A stretch of DNA of 64,000 nucleotides from Flaccisagitta enflata (GCA_965153355.1 OZ231128.1:42284001-42348000); one strand, 5' to 3'. Counted from the stretch's first letter, positions 51,690 to 62,795 are shown. Notes: generated by a model from the letters alone, not told the origin. Made by a program: numbers and translations.

Positions 51690-52355
51690 ATTTACGGACA
51701 CATCCCCTTATTAAGAGGGGAGCACGTATCTAAAAGCAACGGGGATGACAACTTAAACGAAAATGATGACGATGATGCAAGCCATGAACAAGGAGCAAGT
51801 GAGGTTGACTTGACCCTGATTACATCTTTTGTCTCAGAGAGAAACAAGGCCCTTCCCAGTCTAGCCGTTTCAGACCTGTGTTGAAAGAAACGCGTAAAAA
51901 CAGCATGTGATCGAATACACGGCGGCTCTAACCGCGTATGGGTGGGCAGAGGGAGTCACGATTGGGCAGGGGCAGGGGCCAGTGATACAAGCACCGCCCC
52001 AAACGCAAAAAGTGTGACCCACCGACGGAAAAACCTAAGGGAAATCGTCGGAACATATCAGATGAAATTGTTTTATCGTAAAGTCCAGATGATATTTTTC
52101 CCCTGAGCCGCGGCACAGCCAAGGAACGCCGAGGAACGGGAGAGATGAAGAGGGGAAGCATAATAGAAGGACAAGAGGGACCCAGACGATGACAACAAAC
52201 GTAACTTATGAGGACGTAAATTATCATAACAACAACCGCCTTTGATGCCATGAGGCGAAGAAATGGATTCCAACGAGATGGATATGGAGAGGGGGGATGG
52301 TGGAGGGACTACGGGGTGTGCGAAATCAATGGACGTTGATCAATAATTGTATGTA
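51690..52355. other. remnants of hairpin-ended elements
   Basis: 'acacatccccttattaagag' with GCACGTATCTAAAAG near 51700-51735 resembles a family H 3' end. 'gaatacacggcggctctaac' to ACCGACGGAAAAACCTAA (51913-52035) resembles a decayed A element. Weak open frames (51645-51884) begin at non-ATG codons. Confidence 0.4.
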
Positions 52356-52864
52356 CAGTAGATGTCGTCTAGACTTGGAAATACGGGGGAGCTCATAACC
52401 TCAGCATCAGTACAGTGAGGGGACTGATATTTTGCTAGTGTAATGTATAGACCCTAAGGGGTTGACGATGGGGTATGGCATCCCCCTACGGCTTACTTTA
52501 CAAAAAAAACTTTTAGTATAAAATGTTGAGATCAATCATTTTTATGGCAGAATTTCAGCTTCATCTATTTGCTTTAATTGCAAAACCAGCCTGGGATTTG
52601 AACCTGGAACTTTTAAAAAAATAGATTGATCAAGGGAGATTTGAAGTCAAGTGAGTTAACCTCTAGACTAATTCTGGCAGCTGTTTGAGTAGAGCAAACT
52701 TGTTTTAGTATATTCAAAAGAATTTTCTATCCATAGAGCTGCCATACCCCATTGTCAACCCTATAAGACATTAGCATTATACAGACACAGTTTCATTTCA
52801 TTAGCGCAAATGGTAGTTAGGATATGAGGGCCCCCGTATTTCCAAGTCTAGACGACATCTACTG
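52356..52864. mobile_element. 509-bp Tc1/mariner-type MITE
   Basis: The 34-bp ends are perfectly inverse: CAGTAGATGTCGTCTAGACT at left, AGTCTAGACGACATCTACTG at right. TA lies on both flanks (52354-52355 and 52865-52866). Sub-terminal arms GGGGTTGACGATGGGGTATG and its imperfect inverse lie at about 52458 and 52740. The interior holds a tRNA-like segment. No transposase. Confidence 0.85.
52583..52682 (-). other. tRNA-like segment inside the MITE
   Basis: On the minus strand GGTTCAAATCC is an excellent Pol III B box. Upstream lie AGTCTAGAGGTTAACTC (A-box-like) and ACTTCAAATC (anticodon-loop-like). The acceptor ends GCCAG and CTGGT can pair over about five bases. The variable region is long and AT-rich, and the stems are imperfect. 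This suggests a tRNA-derived fragment, not an active gene. Confidence 0.35.
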
Positions 52865-53076
52865 TACATCATCGATTTCATCATTTACGATTTTTTTTTT
52901 GGTTTACATGATATCAATAAATGTAACAACTGGTATATGAAATCCTATTACAGTAAAACATTGGCCTAATGATTGGGTTATCTCTCTCTTGGTATAACAT
53001 TTGAGGTAAAACAAGTTTGTTTTAAATACTTTAATTTCGAACATGCTTTCAGAAAGTAAGTCAAACGAAACGACGT

Positions 53077-53297
53077 AACAAGGCCAACACCTATAAGTCG
53101 CGTGCAAGACTTACATAATGACTTGGAATAACTTAGAATGACTTAGGATGACTCAGTATACTTTTTAATAACTTTAAATGACCTAAAGAAACAAAATTGA
53201 TAGAAAAAAATGTGATGGACCAACAGACAGACAGACTGACGGGCGGATGAACGGACGGACGAAGCGGGGTGTAGAGTCGCGTGCACACGACTAAAAA
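53077..53297 (+). mobile_element. family D hairpin-ended element
   Basis: AACAAGGCCAACACCTATAA, GTCGCGTGCAAGACTT, GACTTAGAAT decamers, 'gaaacaaaattgatag', AGAC/GGAC tract, GCGGGGTGTAGAGTCGCGTG, CACACGACTAAAAA. Confidence 0.85.
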
Positions 53298-53985
53298 TAG
53301 AGTAGAGAGAAAAAATTGGGGAGGATGAGTTGTAGGAGAAAATAGAGGAAGAGAAAGAAGAGGGGAAAATAGAGGAAGAGAAAGAGGAGAAAAGGAGGTG
53401 CGATATAGAGATGAAAATGGCGGAAGGCAATTGAAACAATTAATAACAACAAAGGGGCGGAAAGAAATTAAAAAGAGATACGAAACCAAACGACAAACGC
53501 AAGATGAGACTCACGGACTGAGAATAACGAGGAGGCGGAAACAAGAAGGGGAAGGGGGGGGGGGGGAAGGGGGGGGAAGAGGGGGGGAGGTAGTGGAGAA
53601 AATAAGAAAAGGGAAGGGGGTGAGGTGGGAGGATGGTGAGTGATGTAATGGAGAGGAGGAAAGAGAAGAGGGAGCAAGGGAAATGGAGGCGGTAGTCTAC
53701 CACTGACGGAGAATGAAAAGAAAGAGGAAGTGGGTGAGAGAGTGGAGGAGCGGTGAACGATACAAGGGAGAGGAGGGAAAAGAAGGAGTAAGGAAAATGG
53801 AAGTGGTGGAGAAACATTGGGAGAGGAGCAGGGAGAGAAAGTGGAAGTGGAATAGGAGGTGATGGAGGAGATGCATGTGTCTTCTCCAATTGAGCGAAAA
53901 GATGGAAGACTAGGGGAGGTTGGAATGGAGCTCTAAGAAGGTGAAAGAATGGACAGGGGATGGGATGAGGGGACTGGAATCTTAG
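53298..53985. repeat. purine-rich low-complexity DNA
   Basis: GAGGAAGAGAAAG-type repeats at 53340-53400, a G-run at 53550-53590, then GGAG/GAAAG-rich DNA with imperfect 130-bp direct repetition (about 53610-53740 and 53745-53870). Open frames follow from low T content. Confidence 0.6.
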
Positions 53986-54179
53986 AAAAAAGGCCGGATA
54001 CACGGCCAAAACCAGTTGCGGAGTGCGGACGGGTGGGCAGGTGCGGAAATGCGCGTTTTCACACTTTTCGACTCGTGCTTACGGACGGACCGACGGACGG
54101 ATGGACCGACGGACGGGTGGACCGACGGACGGACGGACGGACAAAGGCTCTTATAGAGTTGCGTGTCCGCAACTAAAAA
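53986..54179 (+). mobile_element. family A hairpin-ended element
   Basis: AAGGCCGGATACACGGCC, AGTTGCGGAGTGCGGACGGG (a small internal duplication of the GCGGA motif), 'gaaatgcgcgttttcacac', (CGGA/CCGA)n, CTCTTATAGAGTTGCGTGTC, CGCAACTAAAAA. Confidence 0.88.
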
Positions 54180-54330
54180 TGGAAATGAAAAAGCTGAGTT
54201 GTGAAACGGTTTTTGTTTACATGATGAGAAAATGTAAAACGATGACACCTTGTGGATATAAACTGGACTTCAACGTCATCGTCTTATACATTCTGTCACA
54301 TTAAATCTACGATGAAAAGTTCGTTAAGCC

Positions 54331-54375
54331 TTTTTAGATGCGTCATCGCATCTCTATAAGAGGGTCTGTCCCTCC

Positions 54376-54426
<51 letters not shown>

Positions 54427-54609
54427 CGTCCGTCCGTCCATCCATCCGTCCGTCAGTCCGTCCATCCGTCCGTCTGTCCGTCCGTCCATCCGTCCGTCCG
54501 TTCATCCGTCCGTCCTTCTGTACGTCCGTCCGTCCGTCCGTGCGTCTGTCCGTTACCCCTCTTCTGATAACACGCAGATGACGCATCGAGTTGCCCGCCT
54601 GGGCTTGTT
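54331..54609 (-). mobile_element. family H hairpin-ended element
   Basis: TTTTTAGATGCGTCATCGCA, TCTCTATAAGAGGGTCTGTC, a long (GTCT/GTCC)n tract of about 170 bp, CAGATGACGCATCGA, GCCCGCCTGGGCTTGTT. The subterminal GATGACGCATC is the inverse of the terminal arm GATGCGTCATC, matching over 11 bases. Confidence 0.85.
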
Positions 54610-54670
54610 TCATCGAATCTCTATATGAGTGTCTTTCGATCCGTTGGTCCGTCAGTCCGATACGCCTCTT
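54610..54670 (-). mobile_element. fragment of an H-like element
   Basis: CATCGAATCTCTATATGAGT then GTCCGTCAGTCC directly abuts the H element. Only the stem side is present. Confidence 0.4.
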
Positions 54671-54714
54671 TGACCATTGCAAGGATGATGCACTGCTTTT
54701 CCCGAGAGGGTTTG

Positions 54715-54913
54715 TTTTTAGTTGCGGACGCGCAACTCTACAAGAGGCATTGCCCGTCCGTTGGTCCTTCTGTTGGTTCGTTAGTCCATGGACACATGTC
54801 GAAAAGTGGGAAAACGAGCATTTTAGATGCTTTTTGTGTATAGGTGTGGGGTGTGGATGGGGGTTAGACAACCATGCCCACCCGTCCGCAACGATATTGT
54901 GACCCCGCGTCAC
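54715..54913 (-). mobile_element. family A' hairpin-ended element
   Basis: TTTTTAGTTGCGGACGCGCA, ACTCTACAAGAGGCATTG, GTCC/GGTC tract, 'cgaaaagtgggaaaacgagc', CCCACCCGTCCGCAACGATA, GTGACCCCGCGTCAC. Confidence 0.82.
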
Positions 54914-55051
54914 ATACACACAGAGTCTCAAAATAAAAAAGCAACAATAACTCGAAGACGATCAAAAGAAAAGAAAGAGTAAGACATACAAAAGCGACCA
55001 CAGCATCAATTGCTGCAACAAAAGCAACAAAAGCAGCAAACAGCAGCAAAG

Positions 55052-55060
55052 CGGAGGCAA

Positions 55061-55098
<38 letters not shown>

Positions 55099-55136
55099 AG
55101 AGAAAGAGAAAGAGAAAGAGAAAGAGAGAGAGAGAG
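55052..55136. repeat. (GA)n / (GAGAAA)n microsatellite
   Basis: GA units then GAGAAA hexamers then GA units. Confidence 0.93.
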
Positions 55137-55234
55137 TTGTTAAAGAAGGCCGAGACAGTCTTTGAGCCATCGGCCGCTTTAATAGCAAATGGAACGGCGG
55201 CAATAAAACGCGTGATTGTCCCACGGATGGCAAA

Positions 55235-55520
55235 CGCCACACACAAAATGACACACAAACACACAGCACACATAAACTGACAGACACACACAGCACACAC
55301 AAACTGACACACAAACACACAGCACACATAAACTGACACATAAACACACAGCACATATGAACCGATAGACAGACACAGCACTCACAAAATGACAAACAAA
55401 CGGACAGCACACATGAATTGATAGACGGACACAACATACACAGAATGAAACACAAACACACAGCACGTATGGCCCGATACACAGACACAGCATACACAAT
55501 CTAACAGACACACAGCGCAA
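55235..55520. repeat. 28-32-bp CACACAGCACA..AACTGACA repeat
   Basis: Units of the form ACACACAGCACACACAAACT GACAC repeat about nine times; a second block lies at 55668-55805. Unit length drifts, and Cys/Val-rich minus frames result from composition. Confidence 0.8.
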
Positions 55521-56069
55521 AGACTAATTACTAAGAAATCTTACTCATCTCCCAAGCTCATCCTCGCTGATGCCATATCTAGTTAGATATAATCTCTCTT
55601 AGTTTGTTTTTTTGTCATTGTCATTGCGCTACACATTTCTTGTGTGAATCATACGCCATATATATAAACACAGCACACACAAACTGACACACAATCACAG
55701 GACACACAAACTGACACACGGACACACACATACACGCACAGCACAGAAACTGACATACACACACAGCACACACAAACTGACAAACACACAGCATCAACAA
55801 ACAGAGAAACACGCGGGATCACAGAATATGACAGTCACACCGACACAGACACATTTAGAAAAAAAAATCAGTATCTTGCATAAATAAGATGCTAATATTT
55901 TTTTCCAACGACGATTTAGTAGATGCAAATAAGAAGCATTATCATGCCTATTGAGCAAATCTTGAGAAAAAGAAGAAAAATTTAAAAGTCTCAAGGACAA
56001 AAAAAAACCTCACGCTTGACTCGGCCGATGGTAGAGATAGAGATACGCTGGTGGGAGTGATGATGACAT

Positions 56070-56322
56070 GGGGCGTGTTTCTAGTGAAGATGAAAAACGC
56101 GTTTCTTCCCGTGAAACGCGATCACAACATGAACACATATTTAAGAATTTCAACTGAGTGAGTGAGCGAAGTGAATGAGCGAGCTTGTTAATGGAGCGAG
56201 CGAGTGAAGTGAATGTAGCAAAGTGGAGCACTGCGGAGCGAGTGAGCGGTGGGAGCGAACGAACGTAGCGAGCGACCGAGTGGCCCGTTCAAAACGCGAT
56301 TGTCCCTGACTAGAAACGCCAC
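56070..56322. mobile_element. Harbinger-like MITE, copy 1
   Basis: GGGGCGTGTTTCTAGTGA at left, TGACTAGAAACGCCACC at right. Inside are AAAAACGCGTTTCTTC, GTGAAACGCG and a GAGCGAGTGAGCG-type internal repeat. Closely related to 57046-57255. Confidence 0.78.
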
Positions 56323-56529
56323 CATGGACGACGAAAACAACGATGAAAACAACGACGACGACATCGACGACAGCGACGATGACGACACCATTAGCTGAGC
56401 GTCCACAAACGATGATGAAGATGAAATGTCAGTGACAATGAAAAAAAATTGCGCCTCTTTTGAAAGGCGAAGACGGCGTGAGTTTTAGTGAATCAAAACT
56501 GCTGTATAAACTCATACATCACTGAATTA

Positions 56530-56871
56530 CCGTATTTTTTCTAATTAGCGCCCCGGGCGCTTTTGAAATTAGAAAATGATATTGCCATTTTACCCTCCGA
56601 TTAGCGCCCCCTTTCATCTTGAAAATATGTAGTCATCTAGTGGTGTTCCCAGTGAATGCCTCTTGAAATTTCAGAAACAAGAAAAAATAAAATTAAGGGA
56701 TATTTTTTGCCTGTTTTCCACGTCAGCACTGAAAAAAACACTGAAAAAAACTAAATCCCTCTATGCACAACAATCATTTGCCTCCTAATCTTCTAACAAA
56801 TCACTGATCTGAGGAGCGAAAAGAGGGGGGGGCGTTAATTGGAGGGGGGGCGATAAATGGAAAAAATACGG
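56530..56871. mobile_element. 342-bp TA-flanked MITE with CCGTATTTTTTC ends
   Basis: CCGTATTTTTTCTAATTAGC with GCCCC at left; GGGGGGGCGATAAATGG and AAAAAATACGG at right. TA is duplicated at 56528-56529 and 56872-56873. Tc1/mariner-type by target site. No ORF. Confidence 0.8.
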
Positions 56872-57045
56872 TAATTGAATGGGGTCAAATGGCGATTGAG
56901 TGTTGCATCTTCGGTGTGTCCTTGATTGACTCCAGAATTGTCCAGTGGTGATCGCAGTGTTGTGCCCGATGAATTCTAGACGCAGAATTGCGTTAAATGA
57001 ATATCATAATTCGATCCTCTCCTCTCTGTACGTTCTACCGACTTA

Positions 57046-57255
57046 GGGCGTGTTTCTAGTGAGCGCCAAAAACGCGTTTCTTCTTGTGAAACGCGATAAC
57101 AGTACGAACACATATTCAAGAATTTCAACCGTCCCACGAGGGAGTGAGCGAGCCCGTGAATGGAGCGAGCGGAGTGGGCGGTGCGAATGAACGAACGTAG
57201 CGAGTGACCGAGTGGCCCTTTCAAAATGAGATCGTCTTTGACTAGAAACGCCCCC
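57046..57255. mobile_element. Harbinger-like MITE, copy 2, TTA flanks
   Basis: GGGCGTGTTTCTAGTGAG at left, ACTAGAAACGCCCCC at right. TTA is found at 57043-57045 and 57256-57258, as in PIF/Harbinger insertions. Confidence 0.78.
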
Positions 57256-57607
57256 TTACCTATTGTTAGCAAATAACAAATATGACGTCTGGAAAAATAT
57301 TCCAGAGGAAGTGAGAGTCAAAAAAACGGTCAACGGATTTAAAGCTGCATATGACGGGTGGAAAAGCGGAACCCAAACGGAAGTATAGTAGAAAAAACTA
57401 ACTACTATCGGAGGAGCAAAAAAAAAAGATAAAAAAAAACTACTATACGCATATCGGAGCGCAAAACGAGGCCCCCGCAATGCGAACGGGAGTGCGCCTA
57501 GGGGCGCTAATGCCTTACAGTACGATGGGAGCAATGACGACCTAGACTGGAGGATAGATTTTAGGTACCTTAATTTTGTTTGCATTATAAAATATTTTAA
57601 TTACACA

Positions 57608-58935
57608 AGTTGCCCAAATAGAAAGTTGCCAAGATTGTTACGTGCGCATGTGCTAGCGGCACAAGTTGCCAAGATAATGAAATTCACCTGTGCAAGCGAC
57701 ACAAGTTGCCAAGATGGTGAAATGCGAAAGTGCAAGCGTCACAAGTCGCCGAGATGGTGAAATGCGCATGTGTAAGCGACACAAGTTGCCAAGATGGTGA
57801 AATGCGCCTGTGCAAGCGACACAAGTTGCAAAGATGGTGAAATGTGCATGTGCTAGCGGCACAAGTTGCCAAGATGGTGAAATGCGCCTGTGCAAGCTAC
57901 ACAAGTTGCAAAGATGGTGAAATGTGCATGTGCTAGCGGTACAAGTTGCCAAGATGGTGAAATGCCCCTGTGCAAGCGACACAAGTTGCAAAGATGGTGA
58001 AATGCGCATGTGCTAATGGCACAAGTTGCTAAGATGGTGAAATGCGCCTGTGCAAGCGACACAAGTTGCAAAGATGGTAAAATGCGCATGTGCTAGCAGC
58101 ACAAGTTGCCAAGATGGTGAAATGCACCTGTGCAAGCGACACAAGTTGCAAAGATGGTGAAATGCGCATGTGCTAGCAGCACAAGTTGCCAAGATGGTGT
58201 AATGCGCCTGTGATAGTGACAAAGTTGCTAAGACGGTGAAATGCGCCTGTGTTAGTGACAAAGTTGCCAAGATGGTGAAATGCGCCTGTGCAAGCAACAC
58301 AAGTTGCGAAGATAGTGAAATGCGCATGTGCAAGTGACACAAGATACAAAGATGGTGAAATGCGCATGTGCTAGTGGCACAAGTTGCCAAGATGGTGAAA
58401 TGCGCCTGTGTAAGTGACACAGGTTGCCAAGATTGTGAAATGCGCCTGTGCAAGCGTCACAAATTGTCAAGATGGTGAAATGCGCCTGTGTATGCAACAC
58501 AAGTTGCCAAGATGGTGAAATGCGCCTGTGCTAGCAGTACAAGTTGCCATGATGGTGAAATGCGCCTGTGTATTCGACACAAGTTGCCAAGATGGTGAAA
58601 TACGCCTGTGCTAGCGGCACAAGTTGCCAAGATGGTGATATGCGCCTGTGTATTCGACACAAATTGCCAAGATGGTGAAATGTACCTGTGCAAGCGACAC
58701 AAGTTGCCAAGATAGTGAAATGCGCAAGTGCAAGCGACACAAGTTGCTAAGATGCTGAAATGCACATGTGTAAGCAGCACAAGTTGCCTAGGTGGTGAAA
58801 TGCGCATGTGTAAGTGACACAAGCTGCGAAGATGGTGAAATGCGCCTGTGCAAGCGACACAAGTTGCCTAGATGGTGAAATGCGCATGTGTAAGCGACGC
58901 AAGTTTCCAAGATGGTGAAATGCGTCTGTGTAGCG
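57608..58935. repeat. 40-bp satellite, about 33 units
   Basis: Unit ACAAGTTGCCAAGATGGTGA AATGCGCCTGTGCAAGCGAC. In 57790-58190 two variants alternate (CCTGTGCAAGCGAC with GTTGCAAAG, and CATGTGCTAGCGGC with GTTGCCAAG), giving an 80-bp dimer. Elsewhere units are monomeric and mixed. Minus-strand frames of HFTILATC type are period artefacts. Confidence 0.95.
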
Positions 58936-59660
58936 AGCGCGCATCGTCGGAAATCTGAGGTGGACAACTTCCCCACATATAAAAGTGATCCGCCTGTTCT
59001 AATAAATCATTAGCTATTTCCTGTAGACAATAGCAAAAATAACACCAAATAATGATACTTTTTCTGCACCTTATTAAAATCTCTTTTAAGGAACCGCCTA
59101 TTTCTGTTAAAATTCTCAAAAAACTTGTTGGATCTACTTTCTCTATTCTGTTCTGAGCGCTAACAGCGGCATCGCCGGCCAATGGAATGCCCTCTAATCA
59201 AACTTGTGCATGAGTTCTTTAGGTTGTAAGAGGCAACAATGAACGGGATTTGAGGTCGGACACTGCTTACTTTTGTGTTTTTTTTTCATCATTTACACTA
59301 AATTACATTTGTCTGGCTGTTTTCATTAACTATTACAATCAATTACCGCCCCAAAATAAGTGGGCTACCTAAAGTTTCCTGGGCGTTCATTGTGCATTCA
59401 TGAGCCTAAGCGAAAACATATACTGCGCTGCTGCTGCCGCTGCTGCTTAACTCGTTAATGCAGTCACCCTGATCCTGGAAAATGACTCACAAATTTCAGT
59501 GAATTGAGGACAGAAAGTTGGTCTGTATTCTAGATTTGAGCCATATGTAGAAGTTTTTATCGGTGAACTCGAAAATTGACATGGTTATACATTGTTCAAA
59601 ACATAAAGTATGAGCATCAGCCAGAATTATTGGTCAAAGCAGTCTCTCGCTACGTCTGTG
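58936..59660. other. unique sequence between satellite blocks
   Basis: No repeat family is recognised. A minus-strand frame 58868-59182 begins with a non-satellite half (ending in the satellite), with no known motif. (TGC)n is short near 59430. Confidence 0.4.
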
Positions 59661-59666
59661 CAATCT

Positions 59667-59806
59667 ACACAAGTTGCCCAGATAGTGAAATGCGCCTGTG
59701 TAAGCGACACAAGTTGCCAATATGGTGAAATGCGCCTGTGCAAGCGAAACAAGTTGCCAAGATGGTGTTATGCGCCTGTGCAATCTACACAAGTTGCCAA
59801 GATGCA
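59667..59806. repeat. 40-bp satellite, about 3.5 units
   Basis: Same unit as 57608-58935, isolated by 730 bp. Confidence 0.93.
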
Positions 59807-60439
59807 CTGAGTTCTGAGAGTATACCATATCTGGACAAAAATGTAAGCCAATACCTGGGGACAAGAGATATTGCATAAAAGTGTCCCTTAGTATGCATAG
59901 ATCACATCTATATATGGTTTTGCCTATGTCCTGATTAATCTAACGACATTTTTTTGCTCATGAAGTCAGTAGGTTCAACATTTTGGAGGCACCAAATTGA
60001 CAAGATTTTTTTCATCATTGATTAGAAATTTATAGGTTTATTTTAATAAGTCCTTCAAATCTGGGAGCAGGGTTTCCAAATTTTACACATGTTGTATTCA
60101 ATCCACCCTCAAGCTTTCCTGAAGATTTGGCGTCCTCCTACCCATAAGGTTTAAAAGCCCTGATTACAGTTCACAGAAAAGTAAGAGATTCATCAAGCAA
60201 AATAAAAAAGTTTTAATTTCATTAAATCGTAAAATCTTTTGATGTGTGTCAAAGTTGCTACAATCTCACTAGCCCAGAAGATATTTTTTGTCTCTTCATA
60301 TATCCAATCAGAAAATGATATGTAAGTCACTGCTTAGCTGACCAGTTGGGTTTGAGAAATAAATTTGGTATTTGTGCCTAATGTATTCTAATTATCATTT
60401 TTCATGTTTAGAACAGTACGAAATAAAATGACATAATCA
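59807..60439. other. AT-rich unique sequence
   Basis: I see no gene, repeat or element in this stretch. Confidence 0.5.
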
Positions 60440-60597
60440 TTTTTAGTCGCGTGCACGCGACTCTACAACCCGCTCCGTCGGTCGGTCGGTCGGTCCGTTG
60501 GTCCGTCGGTCCGTCGGTCCGTCGGTAACACTTTGCTTTTTTGCGTCTTTTTAGGTTGTCTGGAGTTATTTTGAGTCATTTTTTTGTTGTTTTTGGG

Positions 60598-61215
60598 AAT
60601 TATTGGTTGCTTTTAGTCATTTTTGGTCATTTTTGGTCATTTTTGGTCATTATGGTCATTTTGGTCATTATGGTCATTTTGGTCAATTTTGGTCAATTTT
60701 GGTTAATTTTGGTCATTTTTGATCAGTTTTGGTCATTTTTGGTCATTTTTGGTCACTTTTGGTCATTTATGGTCATTCTGGTCATTTTGGTCATTTTTGG
60801 TCATTTTTGGCCATTTTTGATTATTTTTGATTATTTTTGGTCATTTTTGGTCATTTTTGGTCATTCTTGGTCATTTTTGGTCATTTTTGGTCATTTTTGG
60901 TCATTTTTGGTCATTTTTGGTCATTTTTTGGTCATTTTTGGTCCTTTTTGATCTTTTTTGGTCATTTTGGTTATTTTGTTCATTTGCCCTATTTTGGTCA
61001 TTTTTGGTCATTTTTGGTCATTTTTGGTCATTTTTGGTCATTTTTGGTCATTTTGGTCATTGTGGTCATTTTTGGTCATTTTTGGTCATTTTTGGTCATT
61101 TTTGGTCATTTTTGATCATTTTTGGTCATTTTTGATCATTTTTGGTCATTTTTGGTCATTTTGGTCATCTTTGGTCATCTTTGGTTATCTTTGGTCATCT
61201 TTGGTCATTTTTGGT
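60598..61215. repeat. 10-bp satellite GGTCATTTTT inside the D element
   Basis: About 60 units of GGTCATTTTT, with 9-bp and 12-bp variants. It is plausibly an expansion of the GACTTAGAAT/AATGACCT decamer block of small D copies. Confidence 0.92.
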
Positions 61216-61450
61216 TAAAGTCTGCTGGGTAAAGTCTGATGGTTTAAGTCTCAAGGTTTAAATCTGCTGGTTTAAATCTGCTGGTTTAAGTCTGCTGGTT
61301 TAAATCTAATGGGTTAAGTCTGCTGGTTAAAGTCTGCTGGTTTGAATCTGCTGGTTTAAGTCTGCTGGTTTAAGTCTGCTGGTTTAAATCTAATGGTTTA
61401 AGTCTGCTGTTCTAATGGTTTAAGTCTGCTGGTTTAAGTCTGATGGTTAA
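61216..61450. repeat. 14-15-bp satellite CTGCTGGTTTAAGT
   Basis: About 15 units, adjoining the GGTCATTTTT array. Confidence 0.88.
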
Positions 61451-61467
61451 AATGATATTGAAGATAA

Positions 61468-62040
61468 GTATGGTTTAAATCTGGTTTAAGTCTGGTTAAA
61501 GTCTGGTTTAAGTCTGGTTTAAGTCTGGTTTAAGTATGGTTAAAGTCTGGTTAAAGTCTGGTTTAAGTCTTGTTTAAGTCTGGTTAAAGTCTGGTTTACG
61601 TCTGGTTTACGTCTGGTTTAAGTCTGGTTTAAGACTGGTTCATGTCTGATTTATGTCTGGTTTAGGTCTGGGTTAGGTCTGGTTTAGGTCTGGTTTTTGT
61701 CTGGTTTTTGTCTGGTTTATGTTTGATTTAGGTCTGATTTAGGTCTGGTTTTGGTCTGGTTTAATTCTGGTTTGAGTCTGGTTTGAGTCTGGTTTGAGTC
61801 TGGTTTGAGTCTGGTTTGAGTCTGGTTTGAGTCTGGTTTGAGTCTGGTTTGAGTCTGGTTTGAGTCTGGTTTGATTCTGGTTTGAGCCTGGTTTGAGCCT
61901 GGTTAGAGTCTGGCTTAAATCTGGTTTATTTCTGGTTTATGTCTGGTTTATGTCTGGTTTATGTCTGATTTAGGTCTGGGGCCGGTCTGGTTTAATTCTG
62001 GTTTGAGTCTGGTTTGAGTCTGGTTTGGGTCTTTTTGGGT
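61468..62040. repeat. 11-bp satellite CTGGTTTAAGT / CTGGTTTGAGT
   Basis: About 50 units. The TTTAAGT form predominates at the left and TTTGAGT at the right, with local homogenisation (61770-61870). Confidence 0.92.
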
Positions 62041-62314
62041 TGCCTTTAAGTCTGATTTTCGATAAAAAGATCAGTTCAGTTATTTTTGTCCTGCACGCGA
62101 CTTATAGGTGTTGGCCTTGTTTTTCCTTATTTGAACTTGGGCAAAGTAGTTAACTTTAAGAGAAGAAAAGAGGCCTTGGATTAGCTAGGATGCAAGTAAA
62201 ACCAGGTATTTTCTAGCTAAGTATAAGCAACTGTACCAGTGTCTGCCTTTGATATAAGTAGAAACTACTGGCGTAAATTTTTTAGTCCTAAGGTGACCCG
62301 TGTACAGAACTTAG

Positions 62315-62795
62315 TGAGATGGTGAAATGCGCATGTGCAAGCGACACAAGTTGCCAAGATGGTGAAGTGCGCCTGTGCAAGCAACACAAGTTGCCCAGAT
62401 GGTGAAATGCGCATTTGCTAGCGGCACAAGTTGCCAAGATAGTGAAATGCGCATGTGCAAGCGTCACAAGTTGCTGAGATGGTGAAGTGTGCCTGTGTAT
62501 GCGACACAAGTTGCCAAGATAGTGAAATACGCATGTGCAAGCGTCACAAGTTGCCTAGATGGTGAAATGCGCCTGTGCAAGCATCACAAGTTGCCCAGAT
62601 GGTGAAATGCGCCTGTGCGAGCGACACAAGTTGCCAAGATAGTAAAATGCGCTTGTGCGAGCGACACAAGTTGCCAAGATGGTGAAATGCACATGTGCAA
62701 GCGACAAAAGTTGCAAAGATGGTGAAATGCGCATGTGCAAGCGTCACAAGTTGCCAAGATGGTGAAATGCGCCTGTGCTAGCGGCACAAGTTGCC
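62315..62795. repeat. 40-bp satellite, about 12 units
   Basis: Same unit as 57608-58935, on the far side of the large D element. Confidence 0.95.

Larger units (their letters stand above)
60440..62121 (-). mobile_element. 1.68-kb family D element filled with satellites
   Basis: Left end TTTTTAGTCGCGTGCACGCG, ACTCTACAACCCGCTCCGTC, (GGTC/CGTC)n. Right end 'gtcctgcacgcgacttatag', GTGTTGGCCTTGTT. These match the small D elements at 49230 and 53077. Between them lie three tandem arrays instead of the usual 60-100-bp decamer block. No ORF of substance: the HFWSFLVIFG-type frames are decamer translations. Confidence 0.85.

Noticed and set aside
52583-52682. Functional tRNA gene
   Set aside because: Acceptor and anticodon stems have mismatches, the variable region is long and AT-rich, and it sits inside a MITE.
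54962-55520. Cys/Val-rich minus frames of 113-163 codons
   Set aside because: They are composed of the CACACAGCACA repeat, in overlapping frames with no motif.
57653-58822. Minus-strand HFTILATC/HLGNLCRLH repeat proteins
   Set aside because: They are translation of the 40-bp satellite, whose unit length is not a multiple of three. Frames rotate with each unit.
57608-58935. CRISPR-like appearance of regular repeats
   Set aside because: Units are contiguous with no unique spacers, and the DNA is eukaryotic. The same applies to the 66-bp, 30-bp and 21-bp arrays.
60541-61218. Hydrophobic HFWSFLVIFG frames that look like a membrane protein
   Set aside because: They are translation of the GGTCATTTTT decamer, and all three frames give similar repeats.
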